DNA of 64,000 nt from the NCBI GenBank assembly GCA_016715945.1, contig JADJXJ010000001.1, positions 1,364,001 through 1,428,000 on the forward strand. Reading direction: 5' to 3'. The DNA is from Bacteroidota bacterium. Lineage in GTDB: Bacteria > Bacteroidota > Bacteroidia > Bacteroidales > F082. Positions within the stretch are counted from its first letter, which is position 1; every line of letters begins with the position of its first letter. Of the stretch, positions 35,681 to 43,884 are shown in pieces. The notes beneath the pieces are model-generated. The model did no database searches. It had not been told where the DNA came from and saw only the letters and a program-made list of their open reading frames with translations. A program made the translations under genes and the position numbers.

Positions 35681-37645
35681 TCACCAGCTGAAGCCAAGTT
35701 TATTCATAGCTGTCTGCACTTCGGGTGCCGACATAAACAGGTTCCACAACAATCCCGACCGGTGATTTTCGATCATCACCAGAATAGGCCCCTGGTCGAT
35801 GGCGAGGTAGGAATTGGCAAACCAGCCCTGTCCCGGGTTGAACGCGTCTTTGAAGCCATACTCACCAAAGAGCTTATCGCCCAGGATGTAATAGAAATGA
35901 CGCATGGCCTGCATGGAGTATTCCGGGGTGAATGGGATGGACGACAGGGCTGCGGTGGGTGTGATGGTGCCGTTGTCGTTCGTTGGCTCGTGCACCCGGT
36001 AGCCGGTGTGGTCGTCGCTGGCTGTGAGTCCCCAGCTGTCGGCGCCATATCCCACATGGCCGTAAGGGTTTCGCACACAATGCTCGCGGTTGATGAGGGT
36101 ATGGTTCACATTTTGTGTCCAGTAGTTGGCATACTGGTCGCTCAGATTCCGCGGATCGAGGCCAAGGAAGGAGTAGTGGGCAAAAAAGAGCGGACCACCG
36201 TAGTCGAAACCCACCGGCAGGTTGATGCCATAAAACTGTTTGTTGTTGATGATTCCCCCGTTGGAAGCCCATCCCTGATGATAGACCTGTGCCTCAATCG
36301 GATAGGTTTCGGATGTGGCAGCCATGAAATAGGTGATCAGGGCCTCGTTGTAACCTTTTACCTGCATGTTCATGGCCCAGCCGTGGTTGGGCGACCAGTG
36401 CCAGTAGAGCACATTTTGTCCGCTACGGGTAAACCAGTTCCATTCAATGCCTGCCAGCAGGTTGTTTATTCTTGTGATAATATTATGTTCCTCGGGCACT
36501 TCCGGATTAAGCCACTGACGAACGGTAAGTAATGCAGCAGCCATGAATGAGGTTTCCACCAGGTCGGCGCCGTTGTCGAACTGGCTGAAAGCCTGCACCC
36601 TTCCGGTGCTTCCGTTGAGCCAGTGGGGCCAAGCCCCATGAAAACGGTCGGCATTGGCCAGAAAGTTGGTCACTTTGTCGAAGTGGCTCACTGCCTGCTG
36701 ACGGCTGATAAAGTTGCGGTGCACTCCGGCAATGATACCCATCAGTCCGAAACCACTTCCGCCAATGGTAACTGTTTCGCCCGAGCCCAGTCTTTCGCGG
36801 GCCAGGCCGCTCACCGGATGGGCATAGTCCCAGAAATAGCGGAAAGTGTGCAGCTGCACCAGATCGAGCAATTGGTCGTCGGTCAGGAGCGGCAGTTTGG
36901 GGTTTGGATTGAGGCCGGTTATAAACTGGTTCGAAAATCCTGCAAAGGGCGCCCCCTCAGCCGATTGCAATGAGGAGGAAATCACCATCAGGTACCTGCA
37001 GTAGTAGTCGAGTTCGCCGGTATTGATGGTCAATGTCTTACGGTCGTCCGAGAGCTGAAACTGCATGTTGGCTCCCGGAGTGAAAATGATATGTTGCTCA
37101 AATCCCTGAGCAAGGGGATCGGAAAATGTGGCCACAATCTGGGCGCCTTCATAAGGAATGTTGCGAGCCTGCTGTGGTGGCCTGAAGTCGCGCCCGTTGA
37201 TGGTGATACCCAGTAAACTGAGCTCGGCGGGTACGGTGCTGAACCTGATGGTCAATCCGTCAAAGCCTTCGCCGGCTGCACCGCGAAGCTTGTTGCTTAT
37301 CTGCAGATCGTAGGTCTTGCCGCGCTGAAGCGTGGTCCTTGGGCGCAGCACCACCTCATGGTTTTCGGCCGAAAAGAAATGATCCACTTCCACCGCTGCG
37401 TTGTCCTGAAGCAAGCTGATGCTGCCGGCCACTGAGCTCACCCTGAGGGGCGCCGAAAAACTCAGCCGGAATTCTGCTGCCGGGTCAATCCCACTGTTCG
37501 GACCAGCCGGATCGAGCACACGATTGCCAGCTTTGGCCTGACTCAGCTGCAGGCTGCCTTTGGGATCATCATTGTCTTTTTTGCAGGCCGAAAGCATAGC
37601 TAAGGCAATGATTATTAATGTAATACCGGTTTGCAGTCGGGTCAT
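35681..37645 (-). CDS. Ig-like plus GH144-type (PF10091) lipoprotein
   Basis: The 654-aa lipoprotein (LSACKKDNDD; acidic residues after the Cys suggest surface export) has two SbsA/Big_5-type Ig-like domains (about 35-245), then a PF10091 domain (about 255-650). Recognisable elements are LVQLHTFRYFWDYAHPVSG, GGSGFGLMGIIAGVHR, LFFAHYSFLGLDPRNL, WGLTASDDHTGYRVHEP and GPILVMIENHRSGLLW. It differs enough from the neighbouring PF10091 protein to suggest a different cut position or chain-length preference. The ATG at 37645 begins the signal; an upstream in-frame ATG at 37693 adds an unlikely 16-residue extension. It is 54 bp from the next gene of the cluster. Confidence 0.85.
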   Translation of the reverse strand: MTRLQTGITLIIIALAMLSACKKDNDDPKGSLQLSQAKAGNRVLDPAGPNSGIDPAAEFRLSFSAPLRVSSVAGSISLLQDNAAVEVDHFFSAENHEVVLRPRTTLQRGKTYDLQISNKLRGAAGEGFDGLTIRFSTVPAELSLLGITINGRDFRPPQQARNIPYEGAQIVATFSDPLAQGFEQHIIFTPGANMQFQLSDDRKTLTINTGELDYYCRYLMVISSSLQSAEGAPFAGFSNQFITGLNPNPKLPLLTDDQLLDLVQLHTFRYFWDYAHPVSGLARERLGSGETVTIGGSGFGLMGIIAGVHRNFISRQQAVSHFDKVTNFLANADRFHGAWPHWLNGSTGRVQAFSQFDNGADLVETSFMAAALLTVRQWLNPEVPEEHNIITRINNLLAGIEWNWFTRSGQNVLYWHWSPNHGWAMNMQVKGYNEALITYFMAATSETYPIEAQVYHQGWASNGGIINNKQFYGINLPVGFDYGGPLFFAHYSFLGLDPRNLSDQYANYWTQNVNHTLINREHCVRNPYGHVGYGADSWGLTASDDHTGYRVHEPTNDNGTITPTAALSSIPFTPEYSMQAMRHFYYILGDKLFGEYGFKDAFNPGQGWFANSYLAIDQGPILVMIENHRSGLLWNLFMSAPEVQTAMNKLGFSW

Positions 37646-37730
37646 GGATCTTTGTTTGATTTGAAAAAAAAGGGGAAGGGCAGCGGGTGCCACCCCTCCC
37701 CTGCTAACCTAATTCACTAACACTAAACAC

Positions 37731-38975
37731 TCAAGGTTTTTCCGATTCGTACATCAGGCCGATTTCGGCAGGTGTAAGCACTTTGTGATAGATGCGCACA
37801 TCGTCGAGTTCGCCTTTGAAGTGGTTGGCGCCCGGGAACTGATATCCGCCCCAAGGCTCGTTGGCCCACATCTGGCCGGCACGCGACTGGATGAAACCGA
37901 AGGCCAGTTCATTCTTCACATCAGGCATCTGGCCTCCCCATTTCATACCTTTAACGGTACGTTTGGCATCGCCGTCGGGCCAGAGGTTGAAGTCGAAGCT
38001 CTTCATCTTTTCGCCATTGTAGTAGAGCGTTCCTTTTTTGGCGTCGCCGTTATAGGTATAGGTTACCATGAGCCATTTGTTGCTCACCATAGCTACATAA
38101 TCATCCGGAGCAATCGACTTGGCAAAGTCCCAGCCCTGCCAGCCGCCATTGGCATTGTATGTCGCATTGCTCGGGAACCACATGTCTTCCGACACGGTTT
38201 CACCATTCTCGAGCTCATAGCGGATGGCAAACTTGGCGCCATCAAGACCGCCGAAGATTTCGAACTGAATGCCATAGAACGCACCCAAACCAAGTACAAA
38301 ATGACCTTTGTCCTGCGGCATGGCTTTCACCCAGAACGAGATGGTAAAGTTGCGGGTGTTGATCAGCTGGTCGCCATTGGGGATTTCGATGATGCTGGTG
38401 GTGCCGTTGAAGCTGGCAGCTTTGCCGGCTGCGGTATTGCGCGAGTTCACATAGGTAATGTCAACCACACCGGCAGCAGCAGGATTGAAACTACCCGCTG
38501 CATCATTAGCGTTGTTTTCGAACTTCCAGTGCGCAATTGCTCCCGAAGGCGCAAATGTTCCTTCGGTAGTAAAGGTACGCTCAAAAGCGGTGAGGGGTTT
38601 CTGCTTGGTGCTCTGAATGGCCCCGCTGAAAGTGAGCTTGTAGAGGGTGCCTGTTCCAAGGTTTGCTTTGGGTTTCACGGTGATGGTTGCTCCCGAAACC
38701 GTGATGTCGATTTCGATATCGGTGTTGTCGTAGTCTTGTTTGAGTTTGATGTTGGCAGCTGTGGCGGTAGCAGCATCCACATCGGTGCTGAAAGTGGCTA
38801 CGATGGTGGGCATCACGGGCACATTGTTGGGCGAGGTCGCGCCATTGAGGTCGATGGTGCCGGCTTTAAGCTCTTTGAGGGTGAGCTCGGGGTCTTCTTT
38901 TTTACAGCCCTGAAAAATCAGTGCAGTGACGGCCAGCGCCATCAGGAGGATTGCGAACAGGTTTTTACTTTTCAT
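37731..38975 (-). CDS. Ig-like plus LamG lipoprotein, candidate surface glycan-binding protein
   Basis: The 414-aa lipoprotein (IFQGCKKEDPE; acidic signal after Cys) has one SbsA/Big_5-type Ig-like domain (about 30-140) and a concanavalin/LamG jelly roll (about 150-412). The latter is marked by AHWKFENNANDAAG, TISFWVKAM and the terminal DDVRIYHKVLTPAEI. No catalytic residues stand out. It occupies the position just downstream of SusD where Bacteroidota loci usually encode the surface glycan-binding protein. Start 38975 is chosen because the ORF's earlier ATG (38999) only adds eight residues before the signal peptide. Confidence 0.82.
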   Translation of the reverse strand: MKSKNLFAILLMALAVTALIFQGCKKEDPELTLKELKAGTIDLNGATSPNNVPVMPTIVATFSTDVDAATATAANIKLKQDYDNTDIEIDITVSGATITVKPKANLGTGTLYKLTFSGAIQSTKQKPLTAFERTFTTEGTFAPSGAIAHWKFENNANDAAGSFNPAAAGVVDITYVNSRNTAAGKAASFNGTTSIIEIPNGDQLINTRNFTISFWVKAMPQDKGHFVLGLGAFYGIQFEIFGGLDGAKFAIRYELENGETVSEDMWFPSNATYNANGGWQGWDFAKSIAPDDYVAMVSNKWLMVTYTYNGDAKKGTLYYNGEKMKSFDFNLWPDGDAKRTVKGMKWGGQMPDVKNELAFGFIQSRAGQMWANEPWGGYQFPGANHFKGELDDVRIYHKVLTPAEIGLMYESEKP

Positions 38976-39019
38976 AGCATTTTTGATTAGGTGAAACATT
39001 TAATGATTTGGATTAGTGG

Positions 39020-40498
39020 TTAATTCCAGTTGGGGTTTTGTGTCAGGGTTCCTTGCGAGATATCGATCTCGTTTTGCGGGATGGGCAGCAGCTCATGTTT
39101 TCCGGCCTGAAAACCAAGTGGTCCCAGCACCTGTGGCGCCTTACCGGTGCGCACCAGGTCCCAGAAACGATGGCCCTCGAGGGCGAGCTCGTGGCGACGT
39201 TCGTCGAGGATGAGGTTGCGCAGGGCGTCTTTGTCAGTAACAGCGATGTCGGGCAGTATGTTATTGTTTCCCATCCGGGCACGTGCCCTTACCCGGTTGA
39301 GATAAACGAGGGCTTCTGTGGGTTTGTTGTTTTCGTTGAGCGCTTCGGCAGCCATCAGCAGCACATCGGCAAAGCGAATCAGGCGGCGGTTGTGCCCAAA
39401 CTGGGTATTGGTACTCAAACCCGGAATCCACACCTTGCGGTTGTAACACTCGCGTTCGATGATGTTTCCGTTTTCGTCGTACACATAATCCGGAGTGGAA
39501 CCATCGCCGAGGATGGTAATTCCGTCAATCACATCGCCCAGGTCGATGATGGTGAGTTTCATGCGCGGGTCGTTGTTTTCGAAGCTGAAACGGAGGTTTT
39601 CCGAAGGCCGGTTGAAGCCCCAGCCCCGGTTTGGTGTGCCTCGCACACCCTGGGTGTTGGCATACTGGTTGCCCAATGCATTTTCCGTTTCAAATGCACC
39701 TATCTCGAAAACCGACTCTATGCCGTGCTCGCCCTCGCGTGAGTTGGCATGGGCAAAGTTGGGTTCGAGGTCATACAATGTAGGGCCGTTGATTACTTCC
39801 AGGGCGTAGCGCTCTGCATTGACATAATCTTTGCGGAACAGGTACATCTTGGCCAGGAAAGCTTTTGCGGCGCCTTTGCTGGCCCGGCCGAGGTCCTGGC
39901 TGTTGTACTCGCTCTTTTCCGGCAGGCGGGAAGCCGCAAACAACCAGTCTTTTTCAATCTGGGCATAAATCTCGTCTGCCGTGCTGCGAGGCAGTTTGAG
40001 CGGGGGCGTGGTGGTGAGTACCAGAGGCACACCTCCCCATGCCCTCACCAGGTCGAAATAGTAGAGTGCACGCAAAAAGCGGGCTTCAGCCACATAACGT
40101 CCACGCTGGTTGGTATCCATATTGATCTGCGGCACCTTCTCGATGACCACATTGGCGCGTTTGATACCCTCGTACAAGGCAGCCCACCAGCGGTCGAGTC
40201 CATCCTGGGTGGGTGTGATCGTGAAATTATCATAAGGGCCTATGGTGTTGAGCTGGTCGTTGGGATTGCTGCCCTTGTGGGTGTCGTCCGACATGATGTC
40301 GAGTATGGGATAACCTCCGGAATGGTAATGCCAGTTGCGCAACGTGGCGTAAACGGCATTGGTGGCCAGCAGGGCATCGGAAGCTGTTGTCGGGAATGCT
40401 TCCTGGGTGAGTTCACCCTGAGGTTTGATGTCGAGAAAATCTTTGCACGAGCTGAGTGCAATCAAACCAATTGTGATGTATATCAAAGTTCTTTTCAT
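39020..40498 (-). CDS. susD: SusD/RagB-family outer-membrane glycan-binding lipoprotein
   Basis: This 492-aa lipoprotein (ALSSCKDFLDIKPQGELT at the N terminus is classic SusD) forms the lid on the SusC channel and captures the glycan. TPR-helical elements are visible: RFLRALYYFDLVRAWGGVPLV (about 140-160), AKAFLAKMYLFRKDYVNAER and the C-terminal LNRVRARAR and LILDERRHELALEGHRFWDL blocks. The terminal region ELLPIPQNEIDIS is also typical. It is 11 bp after susC and clearly co-transcribed. The ligand is inferred from the cluster to be a beta-1,2-linked glucan. Confidence 0.95.
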   Translation of the reverse strand: MKRTLIYITIGLIALSSCKDFLDIKPQGELTQEAFPTTASDALLATNAVYATLRNWHYHSGGYPILDIMSDDTHKGSNPNDQLNTIGPYDNFTITPTQDGLDRWWAALYEGIKRANVVIEKVPQINMDTNQRGRYVAEARFLRALYYFDLVRAWGGVPLVLTTTPPLKLPRSTADEIYAQIEKDWLFAASRLPEKSEYNSQDLGRASKGAAKAFLAKMYLFRKDYVNAERYALEVINGPTLYDLEPNFAHANSREGEHGIESVFEIGAFETENALGNQYANTQGVRGTPNRGWGFNRPSENLRFSFENNDPRMKLTIIDLGDVIDGITILGDGSTPDYVYDENGNIIERECYNRKVWIPGLSTNTQFGHNRRLIRFADVLLMAAEALNENNKPTEALVYLNRVRARARMGNNNILPDIAVTDKDALRNLILDERRHELALEGHRFWDLVRTGKAPQVLGPLGFQAGKHELLPIPQNEIDISQGTLTQNPNWN

Positions 40499-40509
40499 GG
40501 CTCCATGTT

Positions 40510-43500
40510 TTAGAAGTTGATGTTAAGACCCAGCGAAACAACGGCTGCGATGGGATAAATCCCATTGTCGATCCCATTCGAGAGCACATCGAAACCACCT
40601 ATCTCAGGGGTGTAACCGGTGTATTTGGTCAGGGTGTACAGGTTGTTGGCCTTGACGTAGGCGCGGACATTTTCGAGCTGAAGCTGGCGGGTCAGATTGT
40701 CGGGCAGGGTGTAGCCTACGCTCAGGTTGCGCAGCCTGATGTAAGCGCCATCGAGCACAAAGAAATCCGAGGGGAAATAGTTGTAGCCTCCAAACGAGGG
40801 TTTTGGCACCTTGTTGCTCGTGCCTTCGCCACGCCAGCGGTCGAACACATATTTCTCGAAATTGTAGGGATCGGGACGCACCACGTCTTTGCCATTGAAT
40901 ATCTTGTTGCCATACTGCCCTTGCAGGTCAAACGAAAAGTCCCACGATTTGAAGTTGACCTCCACATTGAACCCGAAAATGAATTTCGGAATGGGTGAGC
41001 CGATGTAGGTACGGTCGAGTCCGTTGATGCGGCCATCGTTGTTCACATCCACGAAGCGAAGGTCGCCCACGCCGGCCAGCGACATATGGGGATAAGCATC
41101 GAGCTCAGCCTGATTCTGGAAAATACCATTGGTGAGGTAGCCGTAGAATGCACCCACCGGAAGGCCTACCCTGCTAAGGGTAACTGCCTGTCCGTTAGCC
41201 AGATAACCACCAATGAGGGTAGAGTCGATGCCACTGTTGCCGCCGATGGTGAGCACCTCGTTGTGGATGGTGGTTCCCAGGAGCCCAACCGAATAGCTCA
41301 GGTCTTTGCTGAGTGTTTCGCGCCAGCGCAGGTTGAACTCGAAACCGCGGTTGAGCACCTTGGCAGCATTGTAGCGCACACGCTGACCCATACCGTTGCC
41401 CAGGTGGCCGGGGGTGGACAATTCGACCAGAATGTCGTCGGTTACCCTGTTATAGAAGTCGAACTCTCCGGTCAGTTTGTTGTTGAACACACCAGCCTCA
41501 ACGCCAATGTTGGTCTGTGTGGTGCTTTCCCATTTCAGGTCAGGATTGCCTGTCTTGCCATAGGTTGCGGCAGGATAGGCGGCATCGGGATTGGAGAACA
41601 CAGCAAAAAGCCCTGAGTTAACCCTCGAGAAGCGGTCGTAATAGGTAATTTTTTCGTTGCCGATGATCCCCCAGCTGGCCCTGACTTTGAGCATACTGAT
41701 GAGGTCGTATTTCTGCATAAACTTTTCATTGCCCAGGTTCCAGCCCAGCGCCAGGGAGGGGAAGTTGGCATACCTGTTGCCGGGGGCAAACTTGCTCGAA
41801 CCGTCGCGCCTGAAAGTCACGGTGCCGATAAAACGGTTGTCGTAGGTGTAATTCACGCGTCCGAGATAGGATATCATGCTGTAGAACAGATTGGCATCCA
41901 CCCCGTTGAAGATGCTCTGCAGCATGTTGATGTTGTTGGTCTCGTCGAGAATGTAGGGTGGCATAATGTACCAGAAGTCGCGGCTGTCGCGCATGATGTT
42001 TCTTCCTGCCAGGCCAAAAAACTCGGAACGCGAGCGTTGCATGGTGTAGCCGGCCACCGCATTGAAACTATGCTTGTCGTAGGTCTTCAGCCAGGTCAGG
42101 GTATTTTCCCACAGCCATGTCAGGCTTTCGTTCTGTCCCTTGAACAGGTTGCTGAAAGGATTGTCCTGCTGCGAAGCCGTACCATCCGGGTTATAAACTG
42201 TGTAAGCCGGTGTGAAGCTCAGCGACTTGTTGAAACCACCGTCCACGCCAAAGCTGGTGCGGAAAAAGAAATCCTTGCGCACATTCAGGTCAGCATAGAT
42301 GTTACCCACTGCCCTGACACCTGTGTTGTAGCTATTGGAATTCTCCAGGTCGGCCAGCGGATTGCCCACATTGTAAACCACGCCAAACGAGCCGTCGTCG
42401 TAATAGGGTTTGAGCACGGGCTGGGCGCGGTAAACTGCATAGGTGACGTTGGGTGCGTTACGCTGCTGGTATGGCGAAAGGGTTAGGTTATTGCCCAGGG
42501 TCAGGGCGTCAGTCACCTTGTAGCTGTTGTTCAGCTTGAGCGAAAGTCGCTTGAAATAGCTCTTTGGAATGATCCCGTCCTGCTGATATAAACCAAGACC
42601 TATGTAGGAAGTGATTTTGTCGTTGCCCGACGAAATGGCCAGCTGGTGGTTGTGCATGGGTGCGGTGCGGAAAATCAGGCTTTGCCAGTCGGTGTTGGGT
42701 ACGGCGTCCACATTATTAAAAGAGCCGGGTTTGATTTCGTTGCTGATGATGGCAAACTCCCGGCCGTTGAGCAGGTCAATCTTTTTTGCCAGACGCTGCA
42801 GGCTGAATTCCGTCGAAAGACTCACCTGTGGCTTGCCGGAGGCTTTTGCAGCGCCACGGTTGGTGGTGATCAGAATCACCCCATTGGCTCCACGCGAACC
42901 GTAAATAGCTGTGGCAGAGGCATCTTTGAGCACCTCCATGGATTGGATATCTGCTGCATTGAGGAAGGAAATATCATCCAGAATTACCCCGTCGACCACA
43001 AAAATCGGTGAGGTATTCCCGAAGTTGCTCACCCCGCGGATGCGCACCGCCAGCCCTGCACCGGGCGCTCCGCTCGTGGTGGTAACCTGTACGCCGGCCA
43101 CCTTGCCTTGCAGGGCCTGGGTAGGATTGCTGGCTGTGATTTTCCGTATGTCGTCCGATTTCACTGAACTCACTGCGCCGGTAAGGTCGCTTTTGCGCAC
43201 CACACCATATCCGATAACCACAAACTCATCGAGCATGGTGGTGGCCTCCTTCATGACCACATTCACCTCGGTGCGTCCGCTCACATCCACCTCCTGCGTC
43301 TCGTATCCGGTGTAGGAGAAAATCAGAAAACGGTCGCCCGCCAGCAGCTCAATGGAATATTTGCCATCGATGTCGGTGGTTGTGCCACGGGTCGTTCCTT
43401 TAACAACAATATTTACACCAGGCAGCGTCTCGCCCATTTGTCCGGCCGTTACCGTACCACGCACAATGCGCTGGGCAAAAAGGTCAGCAGCCGTGCCGGT

Positions 43501-43554
43501 AGTCAGCAGCACTGTCAGCAGGATGAGACCATAAATTCGTTTGCAATTTTTCAT
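40510..43554 (-). CDS. susC: SusC/RagA-family TonB-dependent transporter
   Basis: The 1,014-aa outer-membrane transporter has a signal peptide (about 1-28) and a CarboxypepD_reg-like domain (about 30-105, with LPGVNIVVKGTTRGTTTDID). The plug follows (about 110-235): VVRKSDLTGAVSSVKSDDI, GKVAGVQVTTTSGAPG, IYGSRGANGVILITT. The 22-strand barrel ends in LNINF. It imports oligosaccharides in partnership with SusD using TonB energy. It is the first gene of the cluster, preceded by a 330-bp gap with a promoter candidate. No extra N-terminal anti-sigma-interacting (STN) domain is seen, consistent with control by the two regulators upstream rather than by an ECF sigma factor. Confidence 0.96.
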   Translation of the reverse strand: MKNCKRIYGLILLTVLLTTGTAADLFAQRIVRGTVTAGQMGETLPGVNIVVKGTTRGTTTDIDGKYSIELLAGDRFLIFSYTGYETQEVDVSGRTEVNVVMKEATTMLDEFVVIGYGVVRKSDLTGAVSSVKSDDIRKITASNPTQALQGKVAGVQVTTTSGAPGAGLAVRIRGVSNFGNTSPIFVVDGVILDDISFLNAADIQSMEVLKDASATAIYGSRGANGVILITTNRGAAKASGKPQVSLSTEFSLQRLAKKIDLLNGREFAIISNEIKPGSFNNVDAVPNTDWQSLIFRTAPMHNHQLAISSGNDKITSYIGLGLYQQDGIIPKSYFKRLSLKLNNSYKVTDALTLGNNLTLSPYQQRNAPNVTYAVYRAQPVLKPYYDDGSFGVVYNVGNPLADLENSNSYNTGVRAVGNIYADLNVRKDFFFRTSFGVDGGFNKSLSFTPAYTVYNPDGTASQQDNPFSNLFKGQNESLTWLWENTLTWLKTYDKHSFNAVAGYTMQRSRSEFFGLAGRNIMRDSRDFWYIMPPYILDETNNINMLQSIFNGVDANLFYSMISYLGRVNYTYDNRFIGTVTFRRDGSSKFAPGNRYANFPSLALGWNLGNEKFMQKYDLISMLKVRASWGIIGNEKITYYDRFSRVNSGLFAVFSNPDAAYPAATYGKTGNPDLKWESTTQTNIGVEAGVFNNKLTGEFDFYNRVTDDILVELSTPGHLGNGMGQRVRYNAAKVLNRGFEFNLRWRETLSKDLSYSVGLLGTTIHNEVLTIGGNSGIDSTLIGGYLANGQAVTLSRVGLPVGAFYGYLTNGIFQNQAELDAYPHMSLAGVGDLRFVDVNNDGRINGLDRTYIGSPIPKFIFGFNVEVNFKSWDFSFDLQGQYGNKIFNGKDVVRPDPYNFEKYVFDRWRGEGTSNKVPKPSFGGYNYFPSDFFVLDGAYIRLRNLSVGYTLPDNLTRQLQLENVRAYVKANNLYTLTKYTGYTPEIGGFDVLSNGIDNGIYPIAAVVSLGLNINF

Positions 43555-43606
43555 CTGGTCGGTTTTTGGTTTCTAAATCATCATTCCGGGTTCGTTAAGA
43601 CAAGGT

Positions 43607-43614
43607 CAAAAATA
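43607..43614 (-). promoter_or_regulatory. Candidate -7 element of the susC operon (TATTTTTG)
   Basis: On the minus strand TATTTTTG matches TAnnTTTG, 52 bp upstream of the susC start codon. No good -33 box is seen at 19-21 bp, as expected for a promoter that depends on an activator. Confidence 0.45.
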
Positions 43615-43803
43615 GAGCGAAGCGCAACCGATTGCATTTTTTTCGCATCAACTTGACTACTTCTGCCCGAAAACGGTTGCAATTGTACCACTGAATCACC
43701 TCATCAAAAGGCTCATTTTCTTTTTTAAATAATTGATTAATAATACTTTACTATTTTGTTGATTTTTACACAACAAATTTGAAAACCTGCCGCATTCGAA
43801 ACC

Positions 43804-43817
43804 GATTGAGCTCAATC
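43804..43817. promoter_or_regulatory. Perfect 14-bp palindrome, possible operator
   Basis: GATTGAGCTCAATC is a perfect palindrome located about 250 bp upstream of susC. Its left part overlaps the second AACCGATTG copy. It could bind a dimeric regulator; no factor can be named. Confidence 0.35.
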
Positions 43818-43832
43818 AGGCGGGCAACAAAA

Positions 43833-43861
43833 AAAGTCCGGCCTGAAGCAGGCCGGACTTT
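43833..43861 (-). terminator. Strong rho-independent terminator after the propeller/SGNH gene
   Basis: A 13-bp perfect stem (AAAGTCCGGCCTG / CAGGCCGGACTTT) with a 3-nt loop is followed on the minus strand by a run of seven T. It lies 23 bp after the stop at 43885 and separates the regulator/esterase unit from the susC operon. Confidence 0.93.
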
Positions 43862-43884
43862 ACCAAATACTCACCTAATCCATG

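Larger units (their letters stand above)
43555..43884. other. Regulatory gap between the esterase/propeller gene and susC
   Basis: These 330 bp hold the start of the long operon on the right-to-left strand. From susC outward there is a -7 candidate at 43607-43614, AACCGATTG at 43626-43634 and again at 43800-43808, an AT-rich tract (about 43715-43795), a 14-bp palindrome and the terminator of the upstream gene. No ORF is seen. Confidence 0.7.

Noticed and set aside
37785..38990. Long plus-strand ORF (401 codons) opposite the LamG lipoprotein gene
   Set aside because: It mirrors the full length of a well-supported lipoprotein gene and shows no recognisable domain or signal peptide.
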